A stretch of DNA of 64,000 nt from Nocardia goodfellowii (lineage in GTDB: Bacteria; Actinomycetota; Actinomycetes; Mycobacteriales; Mycobacteriaceae): contig NZ_JAGGMR010000001.1 in NCBI RefSeq assembly GCF_017875645.1, positions 5,456,001 through 5,520,000 of the forward strand, in the 5' to 3' direction. The notes beneath the pieces were generated by a model. It ran no database searches. It was given only the letters and a program-made list of their open reading frames with translations, and was not told where the DNA came from. Shown piece by piece: positions 15,550-24,311 of this stretch. The position numbers and the translations under genes are program-made. Each line of letters begins with the position of its first letter. Position 1 is the first letter of the stretch.

Positions 15550-16158
15550 GTGAGTGAACGCCGCGAGGCTCGGTCAGGACCAGGACGTCCGCGGGACCCG
15601 CAACTGGACGACCAGGTGCTGCGAGCCACCCAGGAATTGCTGGTGGAACAAGGTTTTCAAGCCACCACCATTCAGGGGGTCGCGCGCCGGGCCGGGGTCG
15701 TCGCCACCTCCATCTACCGGAGATGGCCGAACAAGACCCACCTCGTCGAAGACGCGATCTTCGCCCTCGACGCTGGTGTCGTCCCGCAGGCGACGGGAGA
15801 TATCGAAGCCGATCTGCTCGCGTGGACCCGCCTGTTCTTCACCGCCGCTACCCATCCCGCGGCCAGATCCGGCATCCCCGGCCTGCTGTCGGCCTATCAC
15901 GACGACGAGCAGAGCTACCGCAGGTTGCGCGAACGCGGCGAGGGCCTGGCCCGCGCCGGGCTGCGCGCCACCATCGACGCGGCGATCGAGTCGGGTCAGG
16001 CATTGCCGGGCTGCGATCCCGACCTGATCTTCGAATTCCTGCGCGGCACAACCCTTTTGCGCGCCCTCACCCGCGGCGAGGAAGACGGCGAGCAGTTCTG
16101 CCGCCAAACCGCCGCCGCCTTGGTCACCCTGGCCACCCGACACGAAAGTACGACATGA
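15550..16158 (+). CDS. TetR-family transcriptional regulator
   Basis: A 202-residue regulator. The HTH is VLRATQELLVEQGFQATTIQGVARRAGVVATSIYRRWPNKTHLVEDAI (about 25-70). The C-terminal domain belongs to the TetR_C_16/AcrR-like group (PAARSGIPGLLSAYHDDEQSYRRLRERGEGL). The GTG start has a strong AAGGAGGAG upstream. It is the first gene of an operon in which its stop overlaps the start of the LVIVD gene (ATGA at 16155-16158), so it probably autoregulates the whole operon. Confidence 0.88.
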   Translation: MSERREARSGPGRPRDPQLDDQVLRATQELLVEQGFQATTIQGVARRAGVVATSIYRRWPNKTHLVEDAIFALDAGVVPQATGDIEADLLAWTRLFFTAATHPAARSGIPGLLSAYHDDEQSYRRLRERGEGLARAGLRATIDAAIESGQALPGCDPDLIFEFLRGTTLLRALTRGEEDGEQFCRQTAAALVTLATRHESTT

Positions 16159-17699
16159 GACCTCCCCGCCTGCTCCTGGCCGCGGCGGCCGTGCTGCTGG
16201 TGCCCTCCGCTCTCGGCGCCGCGGAACCCGCCGCCGCGGGAACCGTCCTGGAGAACCGCGACCTCGCCGACACCGCCGTCGCCCGCGCCGTCTGCGCGGG
16301 CGATGCACTACCCGAACCGGGCCTGCAGGGCGATGTCCCGGCCGCCGACCGCGACAGCGGCCGCAGCACCCAGGGCTACCGGTGCAACATCAGCCGCATC
16401 GGCAACTACGCGGGACGCGGCGCCGGGATCACTTCGACCCAGTTCGAGCACTGCGTGTATCTCGGCAGCTTCTTTCCCGGCAACTTGCTCGGTCCCGCAC
16501 AGGGCGTGCAGGTGATCGACGTCGCCGATCCGGCGAATCCGATACTGACGACCACGCTCACCGAACCGGCGATGCTGGCCGGAACCTGGGAGAGTCTCAA
16601 GGTCAACGCCGCGCGAAAGTTGCTGGTGGGCACCGGAGCTCCCGCGTTCACCGGGGCCGGGCTGATCTCGGTCTATGACATCTCCGACTGCGCGCACCCG
16701 CGCCTGCTCAACCCCGGACCCGGCACCGACCTGCGTCTGCCGGTCCCGATCACCGCACATGAAGGCGGCTTCTCCCCTGACGGCCGCACCTATTGGGCCT
16801 CGGGCGTCATCCCCGGCATCGTCAGCGCCGTCGACCTCACCGACCCCGCCGACCCGCGTGTGATCTGGCAGGGCATGCCCGGCCAATCCATGCACGGCAT
16901 GGGGTTACGCGCTGACGGCAACCGCCTCTACCTGGCCAACAACATGGGCGGGCTGACCATCCTCGACACCTCCGCGGTGCAGCGCCGCGACCCCGACCCT
17001 CAGGTACCGGTCATCGCCCAGCTCACCTGGACCGACGGCTGGGCGACCCAGCAGAACATCCCGGTCACCTACAACGGCGTGCCTTACCTGTTCAGTGCCG
17101 ACGAGGCCGGCTCGGGCGGGGTCAAACTCATCGACATCTCCGACGACACCCGGCCCCGCGTGGTGAACACGATCAAACTGGAGATCAACCTGCAGCGCCA
17201 TCGCGACAGCGCACTCGCCTCCGGGATGGGCGGATCACTGTTCGCCTACGACGCGCACTACTGTTCCGCCGACCGCCCGGTGAATCCCACGGCGCTGGCG
17301 TGCGGCTGGATCTCCTCCGGCATCAGGGTGTTCGACGTGCGCGACCCGTTGCGGGTGCGCGAAATCGCCTATTACAACCCGCCCGCGCGGACCGGGCAGA
17401 ACGCGGAACTGTGGAACTCTCCGCACGCGCTGGCCTCGATCATCGGCCTGCCACTGCTGAGCGCACCGTCGGTGCTGCAAGCCATCGAGGCGGGCGCTTT
17501 CGATCCTGAGCAGGCGCACAGTTCGCGCACCGGCGACGTGGTCTTCGGTGACCTCTCCAGCGACTGGTGTTTCTCCGCCCCCGAGTGGCGCGGCAATCAG
17601 CTGTGGACGACCTGCGCCGACAACGGCCTGCTCACCTTGCAGTTGTCGCCCGAGGTGTATACCCCACCGGCCGATCAGCGTTCGACGGTCGGTTCATGA
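16155..17699 (+). CDS. Secreted LVIVD-repeat beta-propeller protein
   Basis: A 514-residue exported protein. The signal peptide (MRPPRLLLAAAAVLLVPSAL, cleavage near AAAG) is followed by LVIVD repeats, each with a strand-turn such as VQVIDVADPANP, ISVYDISDCAHP, VSAVDLTDPADP, LTILDTSAV, VKLIDISDDTRP and IRVFDVRDPLRV. This forms a propeller in the extracytoplasmic space. Several cysteines are paired within loops. Ligand and role are not established for the family. Its ATG overlaps the TetR stop and its stop overlaps the DUF305 start, so the three are translationally coupled. Confidence 0.85.
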   Translation: MRPPRLLLAAAAVLLVPSALGAAEPAAAGTVLENRDLADTAVARAVCAGDALPEPGLQGDVPAADRDSGRSTQGYRCNISRIGNYAGRGAGITSTQFEHCVYLGSFFPGNLLGPAQGVQVIDVADPANPILTTTLTEPAMLAGTWESLKVNAARKLLVGTGAPAFTGAGLISVYDISDCAHPRLLNPGPGTDLRLPVPITAHEGGFSPDGRTYWASGVIPGIVSAVDLTDPADPRVIWQGMPGQSMHGMGLRADGNRLYLANNMGGLTILDTSAVQRRDPDPQVPVIAQLTWTDGWATQQNIPVTYNGVPYLFSADEAGSGGVKLIDISDDTRPRVVNTIKLEINLQRHRDSALASGMGGSLFAYDAHYCSADRPVNPTALACGWISSGIRVFDVRDPLRVREIAYYNPPARTGQNAELWNSPHALASIIGLPLLSAPSVLQAIEAGAFDPEQAHSSRTGDVVFGDLSSDWCFSAPEWRGNQLWTTCADNGLLTLQLSPEVYTPPADQRSTVGS

Positions 17700-18310
17700 C
17701 CCGGAGGATCGTGCTCGGCATTGCGGGCCTGACGTCGGCACTGCTTCTGCTGGTCCTCGGCGCTGCCCTGCGACCGCTCGCCATCCCCGAGCCCCCTTCC
17801 CCCGCAACGGTATTGACACCCACCGAGATCGGCTTCGTGCAGGATATGGCCGGGCATCACCAGCAGGCGCTGGTCCTGGTGCAGCGTCTGGCCGCCGACG
17901 CCGATCCCGCGGTCGTTCAACTGGCCGGGCAGATCGCCGACGCTCAGCGGTTGGAGATCGGCATGATGCTCGGCTGGCTACGGCTGGCCGGGGTCACGTC
18001 GACCAACACGCGTCCCATGGCATGGATGCCCGCCGGTCATCAGCACCACGGCGCGTCCACCACCATGCCCGGCATGGCGACCAGCGCCGACCTCGACGCC
18101 CTGGGCCGAGCACGCGGCGCCGAAGCCGAAGTGATGTTCCTGAAGTTGATGTACCGCCATCATCAGGGCGGGGTCGCCATGGCTCAGGCCTTCGACGAAC
18201 TCTCCACCGGCGGCCCGGTCGAGCAGGCCGCGCGCGACATGATCACTACGCAGAGTCAGGAGGCCGGGATCATCGGCCTGCTGATGGCTCAGCGGCGGGT
18301 GACGGACTGA
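17696..18310 (+). CDS. DUF305 exported His/Met-rich protein
   Basis: A 204-residue protein with an N-terminal membrane anchor or signal (MTRRIVLGIAGLTSALLLLV), then a ferritin-like four-helix DUF305 domain. It holds the hallmark FVQDMAGHHQQAL and LKLMYRHHQGGVAMAQ, and a Met/His-rich loop (MAWMPAGHQHHGASTTMPGM). DUF305 proteins include copper-binding CopM-like proteins, so extracytoplasmic metal binding is plausible but not shown. The start overlaps the stop of the LVIVD gene (ATGA). Confidence 0.88.
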   Translation: MTRRIVLGIAGLTSALLLLVLGAALRPLAIPEPPSPATVLTPTEIGFVQDMAGHHQQALVLVQRLAADADPAVVQLAGQIADAQRLEIGMMLGWLRLAGVTSTNTRPMAWMPAGHQHHGASTTMPGMATSADLDALGRARGAEAEVMFLKLMYRHHQGGVAMAQAFDELSTGGPVEQAARDMITTQSQEAGIIGLLMAQRRVTD

Positions 18311-18327
18311 GCCTTGGGTTTCGACCC

Positions 18328-20634
18328 CTATTCGGCGACGAACTCCGCTTCCCGCTCCACCGCCTCGATCGTGGCCTGCGGGACTTGGATCGGCCCGGGA
18401 GTGTAGGTGACCGCGCGCAGGTCGCCGGTGTAGCGGAACGGGCCGCGGCGTTTCCGCAGGTTCCAGGACACCGGGCCGCGCGCGTCGACGCCGATCGAGA
18501 TGCCGGTCCACGGCGCCATGCCGACGAGCTGTACCTGATCGCGGAGTTCGGCGTGCTGTGCGCCGGCTTCGATCCGGAAGTCCCAGCGCAGCCGCGGGCG
18601 TACCGCCGCCGACACCGTGATGCGCTGGAGGCCGGGGGTCAGCTCGGCGGCGGCGGTGCCGTAGATGCCGTAGCTGTTGACGCCCAGCACGACTCGGCCG
18701 TCCTCGATATAGACCAGATAGCCGCCCAGCGGGTCACCGTGTGCGACAAGGACACCCTCGTCACCGGGCCGGTAGCCGCCCAGGTGCACCTCGATGGTGA
18801 AGTCGCGGAAGGCGATCAGTCGCTGGGAACGGTAGCGCTCCAGGGTCGGGGTGCCGGGCAGCAGGCGCAGCGGTGCGGCGAAGCGCGCTTCCTCGGGGCG
18901 GCGGCGCGCCAGGTCCTGGCGAGTGAGCAGCGGGAAAACGGTGTTGTTCCAAGCTGATTCGTCCCAGGCTGCGGCCAGCTCGGCGGCCTTGTCCGGATAC
19001 CGCTCCGAAAGATCGTGCAGCTCGGTCGGGTCCGCGCGCACGTCGAACAGCTGCCAGTTCGGGGCGTCCACGGCGCGTCCGGGTTCGTGCAGCGACAGCA
19101 GTTTCCAGCCGTCCCGGTAGAATCCGCGATGGCCGGTCATTTCCGAGTACTGCTCGGTGTGCCGGGTCAGAGCGCGGGGGTCGCGCAGTAGGTCGGCCGC
19201 GGAGACGCCGTCGAAGTCCTTGGCGGGCAGCCCGTTTCGGACTGTGGGCCGCTGGAGCCCGGCCAGATCCAGCAGGGTGGGTGCGAGATCGGTGACGTAG
19301 GCGTATTCCTGACGGATACCGTTGTCCTCGGCGGTGCGCGGCAGCCCCTTGGGCCAGGACACGAGCAACGGCACCCGGACGCCGCCCGCGAAGGTCTGCC
19401 CCTTGTAGAAGCGGAACGGCGTGTTGGAGGCCTGCCCCCAGCCGCGCGGATAGTGCACGCCCAGCTCGGCGGTGCCGATCAGCTCCTCATCGTGCGGTAC
19501 GTCACCGACCCAGTCCGGATCGTCGATGTGCGCGAATTCGGCGAAATAGGTGCGGGTGCCCTCCGGCCCGCCCTCCGCGGTGCCGCCGTTGTCGGAGGTG
19601 AACACCACGATGGTGTTGTCGAGTTCGCCGAACTCCTCGACCACGTCGAGGAGCCGGCCCAGGCTCTGGTCGATGCTGTCGACCATCGCCGCGTACACCT
19701 CCATGTACCGGGCGAAGCGCCGCTGTTCGGCCGCGGTCAGCGAATCCCATTCCGCCGCTTCGTAACCGGGTTCGGTATTGCGCGGCTTCTGTTGTGTCCC
19801 GGCCGGGAACAGGCCCGCCGCCAGCTGCGCCGCGAACCGGCTCTGGCGCAGCTTGTCCCAGCCTTCGGCGTAGCGGCCACGGTACTTGTCCAGATCGGCC
19901 GGCTTGGCCTGCAACGGGCCGTGCATGGCGACGTGCGCGAAGTACAGGAAGAACGGTTTCGTCGCGTCGTGGGCGCGCAGATCCTTGAGATAGGAGATCG
20001 CCTTGTCGGTCAGATCGTCGGTGAGGTAGTAGCCCTCCGGATACTCCTCGACGTCCACGACCGAGGAATCCGACACCAGCTGATTCGGGTAGTAGAACGA
20101 ATTCAGGCCTTCCAGGGAGCCGTAGTAGCGGTCGAACCCGCGCTGCGTCGGCCACGAATCCCGGTGCGCCGCAGGGTTCATCGTGGCGTCGCGCACCAGA
20201 TGCCATTTGCCGACCGCGTAGGTGGCGTACCCGTTGCCGCGCAGGATCTCCGGCAGGGTGAGCACATCGTCGGCAAGTTCCAGCCGCAGGCCCGGATAGC
20301 CGGGGTCGGCATTGGCGACGAACCCGAAACCCGCGCGGTGCGCGTTGATTCCGGTGAGCAGCGAGGCGCGCGAGGGCGAGCACAACGGGGTGGTGTGGTA
20401 GTTCGACAGTCGAACCCCGTTGGCGGCCAGCCGATTCAGCGTGGGGGTGTCGATCTCGGAGCCGAACGGGCCGATATCGCTGTAGCCCATATCGTCGACC
20501 AGCACCACGATGATGTTCGGCGCGTCGGCCGGGGCGGTCGGCGGGTAGGTCCACTCGGGCGTGGCGTCGGCGGTGGTGCGCCCGATCCGTCCACCGAAGG
20601 ACTCGTAGCCGCGGGCATGAGGTGGCACAGGCAT
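18328..20634 (-). CDS. Arylsulfatase (formylglycine-dependent sulfatase)
   Basis: A 768-residue alkaline-phosphatase-superfamily sulfatase. The metal-binding DD lies at 47-48 (VLVDDMGYSDIG) and the FGly signature CSPSR has Cys85 as the residue oxidised to formylglycine, followed by LLTG. The catalytic HMHG-like AHVAMHGP and the second metal site TSDNGG are present. A C-terminal domain of about 180 residues follows the usual sulfatase core (LPGTPTLERYRSQRLIAF...), as in mycobacterial AtsA-type enzymes. There is no signal peptide, so it acts in the cytoplasm. It is divergent from a complete ABC importer, suggesting import and desulfation of sulfate esters. A separate formylglycine-generating enzyme is not in the window. 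Confidence 0.92.
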   Translation of the reverse strand: MPVPPHARGYESFGGRIGRTTADATPEWTYPPTAPADAPNIIVVLVDDMGYSDIGPFGSEIDTPTLNRLAANGVRLSNYHTTPLCSPSRASLLTGINAHRAGFGFVANADPGYPGLRLELADDVLTLPEILRGNGYATYAVGKWHLVRDATMNPAAHRDSWPTQRGFDRYYGSLEGLNSFYYPNQLVSDSSVVDVEEYPEGYYLTDDLTDKAISYLKDLRAHDATKPFFLYFAHVAMHGPLQAKPADLDKYRGRYAEGWDKLRQSRFAAQLAAGLFPAGTQQKPRNTEPGYEAAEWDSLTAAEQRRFARYMEVYAAMVDSIDQSLGRLLDVVEEFGELDNTIVVFTSDNGGTAEGGPEGTRTYFAEFAHIDDPDWVGDVPHDEELIGTAELGVHYPRGWGQASNTPFRFYKGQTFAGGVRVPLLVSWPKGLPRTAEDNGIRQEYAYVTDLAPTLLDLAGLQRPTVRNGLPAKDFDGVSAADLLRDPRALTRHTEQYSEMTGHRGFYRDGWKLLSLHEPGRAVDAPNWQLFDVRADPTELHDLSERYPDKAAELAAAWDESAWNNTVFPLLTRQDLARRRPEEARFAAPLRLLPGTPTLERYRSQRLIAFRDFTIEVHLGGYRPGDEGVLVAHGDPLGGYLVYIEDGRVVLGVNSYGIYGTAAAELTPGLQRITVSAAVRPRLRWDFRIEAGAQHAELRDQVQLVGMAPWTGISIGVDARGPVSWNLRKRRGPFRYTGDLRAVTYTPGPIQVPQATIEAVEREAEFVAE

Positions 20635-20890
20635 TGGATCAGTAGAAACTGGAAAAACCTCAGGTCACCATGTTTTGACGCACGGTGCGTGGAACCGGTG
20701 CCAGGGGCTTGCTGGGGGTGTTAGCTTCACCGTCATGCACCCGGACCAACTCTGCGCACCGCCCGCCGCCGGTGGCCGCGGTCGCTGTTCGCGCCGGGTC
20801 CGCGCCTGCCGTCCCTGATCGCCCTGTCCAGGCGTCACCAGCGTCCGCCCTGCCCCCCGCGGCGCTCCATCTCTCGAGGAATCGTCAACC
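20635..20890. promoter_or_regulatory. Divergent promoter region, sulfatase / ABC importer
   Basis: About 256 bp between divergent genes. The sequence GACGCACGGTGCGT (near 20676) is a CGCAC/GTGCG-type dyad that might be a regulator site. No regulator gene is adjacent. Confidence 0.35.
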
Positions 20891-22480
20891 ATGAGTTCTA
20901 CTCCTGGCGCGCCCATCGGCCGCCGTAACTTCCTGCGCAACACCGGGATCGCCGCTTTCGCGATCCTGGGCACCGGTGCGCTGGCCGCCTGCACGTCCGC
21001 GGTGAACCAGCAGCGCGGCGGCGACGACAACGCCGCCCCGGTGCGGGGCGGCACACTGAGGTACGGCGTCCTGCTGGACCTGGTGCCCGCCAATATCCTC
21101 ACCAACACCGGTACCACGCCCTATGTCGTGGGCCTGGTGTTCGAGTCGCTGGTGCGTTACCCGCACGACAAGCTGGAGCCGCAGCCGCTGCTGGCGAAGA
21201 AGTGGACGCTCGCACCCGAGGGCACCTCGATCACCCTGGAGCTGCGCGACGACGTGAAGTTCCACAGCGGGCGGCCGTTCACCGCCGCGGACGTGGAGTT
21301 CTCGCTGCGCACCTACGCCGACGCGAAGTGGTCGGCGCAGCTCAAGAGCACCGCCGCCGCCATCACCGGGTTCGACACCAGCGACCCGCACAAGATCGTG
21401 CTGACCTTCGCGCACCCGCTGGGCAATATCTTCGATCTGCTCGACACCGTGCCGATTCTGGACCGGGAATCCATCGATCAGCTGGGCACCGGGGAAAAGA
21501 TCGTCGGTACCGGACCGTTCCGTTTCGTGCAGCGAGTCCCGAACTCGCAGATCGTCTTCGAAAGGAACCCGGCCTACTGGGTGCCCGAGCGGCCCTACCT
21601 GGACCGGGTCGAGTTGTCGGTCATCCCGGACAGCCAGGCCCAGCTCAACGCGCTCAAGTCCGGGCAGCTGCACTACGCCGACGGCATCACCTACCGCGAT
21701 GTCGAAAACCTCGGCAAGACCGACGGCTTCCGGACCTTCCCGTTCGAGGGCGCGGAACTGCAGGTGTATGTCGGTGTGAACGTGCAGGATCCGGCACTGT
21801 CGGAGCTGCGATTGCGCCAGGCCATCGCCTACGCCATCGATCGAGAACGGATCGTCAGCGAGGTCTTCCGCGGCGCCGGCTACGCGGTGAACGTGCCGTG
21901 GCCCAAGAACTCTCCGGCTTTCGACGCCGCGCGCAATACCCGCTACGCCCGCGATCTGAGCAAGGCGAAGCAGCTGCTCGCACAACTGCCCAAGCCGCCG
22001 AAGATCCCGCTGACCTACAGCTCGACAACCGGTACCCACGAGGCGTCCGCGCAGATCGTGCAGGCCGACCTGGCCGAGATCGGCATCGAGGTGGAACTCG
22101 TGCCCACCGACAACGCCACCTTCGTCCGGCAGTTGATCGGAGCGCAGTTCCCCGGTCTGTGGCTCACCGATCATTCCTGGGCGCAGTTCGTGCCGTCCAC
22201 GCTTACGGTCAGCGCGTACCCGTTCAACGCGCGCAAGAACGCTTCCCGCTACGAGTCACCCGCCTACGTCGCGGCCGCCGATGGGGCATGGAAACTGAAG
22301 CAGGGCACCGGCTCCGAGGCGACCAGGGCCTACCAGGAGCTCAGCGACCAACTACTCGAAAGCCTGTTCCTCATCGAGATCGGCGTCCGGTTCCCGCAGG
22401 GCGCGCAGACCAGGAAGCTGCACGGCTTCGACTGGACCAAGCGCCGGGAATCCGTGCTGACGGAGGCGTTCCTGGCATGA
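20891..22480 (+). CDS. ABC transporter substrate-binding lipoprotein (family 5, oligopeptide type)
   Basis: A 529-residue SBP_bac_5 protein. The N-terminus combines a twin-arginine motif (RRNFLR, 11-16) with a lipobox (LAAC, Cys34), so it is probably Tat-exported and lipid-anchored. Family features include RGGTLRYGVLLDLVP, EPQPLLAKKWTLAPEGTSITLELRDDVKFHSGRPFTAADVEFSL and VGTGPFRF. Members bind peptides, nickel, opines or other medium-sized solutes. The stop overlaps the first permease start. Divergence from a sulfatase suggests sulfated or sulfonated solutes, which is inference. Confidence 0.9.
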   Translation: MSSTPGAPIGRRNFLRNTGIAAFAILGTGALAACTSAVNQQRGGDDNAAPVRGGTLRYGVLLDLVPANILTNTGTTPYVVGLVFESLVRYPHDKLEPQPLLAKKWTLAPEGTSITLELRDDVKFHSGRPFTAADVEFSLRTYADAKWSAQLKSTAAAITGFDTSDPHKIVLTFAHPLGNIFDLLDTVPILDRESIDQLGTGEKIVGTGPFRFVQRVPNSQIVFERNPAYWVPERPYLDRVELSVIPDSQAQLNALKSGQLHYADGITYRDVENLGKTDGFRTFPFEGAELQVYVGVNVQDPALSELRLRQAIAYAIDRERIVSEVFRGAGYAVNVPWPKNSPAFDAARNTRYARDLSKAKQLLAQLPKPPKIPLTYSSTTGTHEASAQIVQADLAEIGIEVELVPTDNATFVRQLIGAQFPGLWLTDHSWAQFVPSTLTVSAYPFNARKNASRYESPAYVAAADGAWKLKQGTGSEATRAYQELSDQLLESLFLIEIGVRFPQGAQTRKLHGFDWTKRRESVLTEAFLA

Positions 22481-23436
22481 CCGCGTATCTGCTGCGCCGG
22501 GTGCCCTCGGCGGCGGCGGTCCTGTTCGGCGCTTCGGTGCTGATCTTCCTGCTGCTGCGCGCGGTGCCCGGCGACCCGGCGAGCACCCTGGCCGGACCGG
22601 ACGCGACGCCGGAATCGATCGCCGCCATCCGGCACCAACTCGGGCTGGACCGGTCGGTGCCGGCACAGTACGTGAGCTGGCTGCACGGGGTGTGCACCGG
22701 CGATCTGGGCCGGTCCTACATCATCGGCGGGCAGATCGGTGAGCTGATCGCCCGCGGTCTCACCAATACCCTTGTGCTGGCGGGCTCTTCGCTGGTGCTC
22801 GCAGTACTCGTGAGCCTCGGGGTGAGCGTATCGGCGGTGCTGTGGGAGCGGCGCTGGCTCAATGCCCTTGTGGCCGCGGCCAATACGGTCGCCGTCGCGG
22901 TACCGGCCTTCGTCACCGGAGTGCTGCTGGTGCTGGTCTTCGCAATCGCCGTTCCGATCCTGCCGGCCGGTGGCATCCCACCGGATGGGTTCGCGGCCCA
23001 ACCCGACATCACCGTTCAGTACCTGCTGCTGCCCTCGATCTGCCTGGCGTTGCCGGTGAGTGCCGCGCTGACCCGGTTTCTCACCGAGGCGTTGCGCACC
23101 GAGCTGGGCAAACCCTACGTTCTCACCGCGCGGTCGCTGGGCATCTCGCACCGCGAGATCGTGACGCGCGGCGCGTTGCGCAATGCCTTACCCACCATGC
23201 TGACCGTGCTCGGCATCCAGTCCGGGTCACTGCTCGGCGGCGCGGTGCTGGTGGAGGCCACCTTCGCCTGGCCGGGCATCGGGCAGCTCATCGAACAGGG
23301 CATCAACCGGCGCGACTATCCGGTAGTGCAGGCGCTGCTGCTGTTCTCGGTGGCGGTGTTCGTCGCGATCCAGCTGACCACCGACATCGTGCACGCCTAT
23401 CTGGATCCGCGGATCCGGATCGGAGGCAAGGCATGA
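22477..23436 (+). CDS. ABC transporter permease (DppB/OppB type)
   Basis: A 319-residue integral membrane protein with about six transmembrane helices. It opens MTAYLLRRVPSAAAVLFGASVLIFLLLRAVPGDPA, the standard OppB N-terminus with the GDP motif. The EAA loop ILTARSLG-type sequence reads YVLTARSLGISHREIVTRGALRNALP. The ATG overlaps the binding-protein stop and its stop overlaps the second permease (ATGA both times). Confidence 0.92.
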   Translation: MTAYLLRRVPSAAAVLFGASVLIFLLLRAVPGDPASTLAGPDATPESIAAIRHQLGLDRSVPAQYVSWLHGVCTGDLGRSYIIGGQIGELIARGLTNTLVLAGSSLVLAVLVSLGVSVSAVLWERRWLNALVAAANTVAVAVPAFVTGVLLVLVFAIAVPILPAGGIPPDGFAAQPDITVQYLLLPSICLALPVSAALTRFLTEALRTELGKPYVLTARSLGISHREIVTRGALRNALPTMLTVLGIQSGSLLGGAVLVEATFAWPGIGQLIEQGINRRDYPVVQALLLFSVAVFVAIQLTTDIVHAYLDPRIRIGGKA

Positions 23437-24311
23437 GTCAGGTATTGGATACGGCGCTGGCTGTCGAAACCGTGGAAACCGCCGATTCGCGGCCGGTGCG
23501 TCCGCAATGGCATGCCCTGCGCAGTGGGCAGGGTCTGGCCGGTGTGCTGCTGGTCGGCGGTATCGCGCTGCTCGGCTTGCTGGCCGGCGTGATCGCGAAA
23601 TACGATCCGCTCCAGCAGATTCCGGCCGCGAACCTGCTCGGACCCAGCGGCGAGCACTGGTTCGGCACCGACAACGTCAACCGCGATCTGTTCGCGCGAG
23701 TGCTGCACGGCATCCGGATCAATCTGTTCGTCGGATTCGTCGCGGTCCCGCTCGGTGCGGTGCTCGGCTCGCTCGCGGGGCTGCTGTCGAGCCTGAACTC
23801 CCTCGCCGACGTGATCACCCAGCGGGTGTTCGATCTGCTGCTGGCGTTTCCGGCGCTGATCCTGGCCATCGCGCTGGCGGCGGTCACCGGGCCGGGCGTG
23901 CACACGGTGATCATCGTGATCGTCGCGGTCGAGGTCCCGCTGTTCGGCAGGCAGATACGCACCGCGATCCTGTCCGTCCGCGAACAGCCGTACGTCGAGG
24001 CGGCCGAGGTGATCGGCGCCGGGTCCTGGTGGACCTTGCGCAAACACGTGCTGCCCAACGTGCTCGAGCCGCTCGGTGTGCAGCTGGCACTGTCGATGTC
24101 GCTCGCCGTCTTCGTGGAGGCGGCGATGAGCTTCATCGGTATCGGAGTGCGGCCGCCGGAACCCTCGCTCGGTGGGACCATCGCCGATTCCATCGCCTAT
24201 CTGGACGCCAACCCGGCGTTCGCGGTGGGGCCGCTGCTCGTGGTCTCCGGCCTGACGCTCGGGTTCCTATTGATCGCTCAGGCGCTGGGCCGGGCCAGGA
24301 GGATCGCATGA
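23433..24311 (+). CDS. ABC transporter permease (DppC/OppC type)
   Basis: A 292-residue membrane protein. The short cytoplasmic N-terminus is followed by the OppC_N helix, then GPSGEHWFGTDNVNRDLFARVLHGIRINLFVGF, the typical DppC loop, and the EAA motif YVEAAEVIGAGSWWTLRKHVLPNVLEP. It ends EPSLGGTIADSIAYLDANPAF...GFLLIAQALGRARR. It is coupled on both sides by ATGA overlaps and pairs with the upstream permease. Confidence 0.92.
   Translation: MSQVLDTALAVETVETADSRPVRPQWHALRSGQGLAGVLLVGGIALLGLLAGVIAKYDPLQQIPAANLLGPSGEHWFGTDNVNRDLFARVLHGIRINLFVGFVAVPLGAVLGSLAGLLSSLNSLADVITQRVFDLLLAFPALILAIALAAVTGPGVHTVIIVIVAVEVPLFGRQIRTAILSVREQPYVEAAEVIGAGSWWTLRKHVLPNVLEPLGVQLALSMSLAVFVEAAMSFIGIGVRPPEPSLGGTIADSIAYLDANPAFAVGPLLVVSGLTLGFLLIAQALGRARRIA

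Noticed and set aside
19453..20724. Long plus-strand frames opposite the sulfatase gene
   Set aside because: Mirror frames of a high-GC gene; Arg/Val/Gly-rich without domains.
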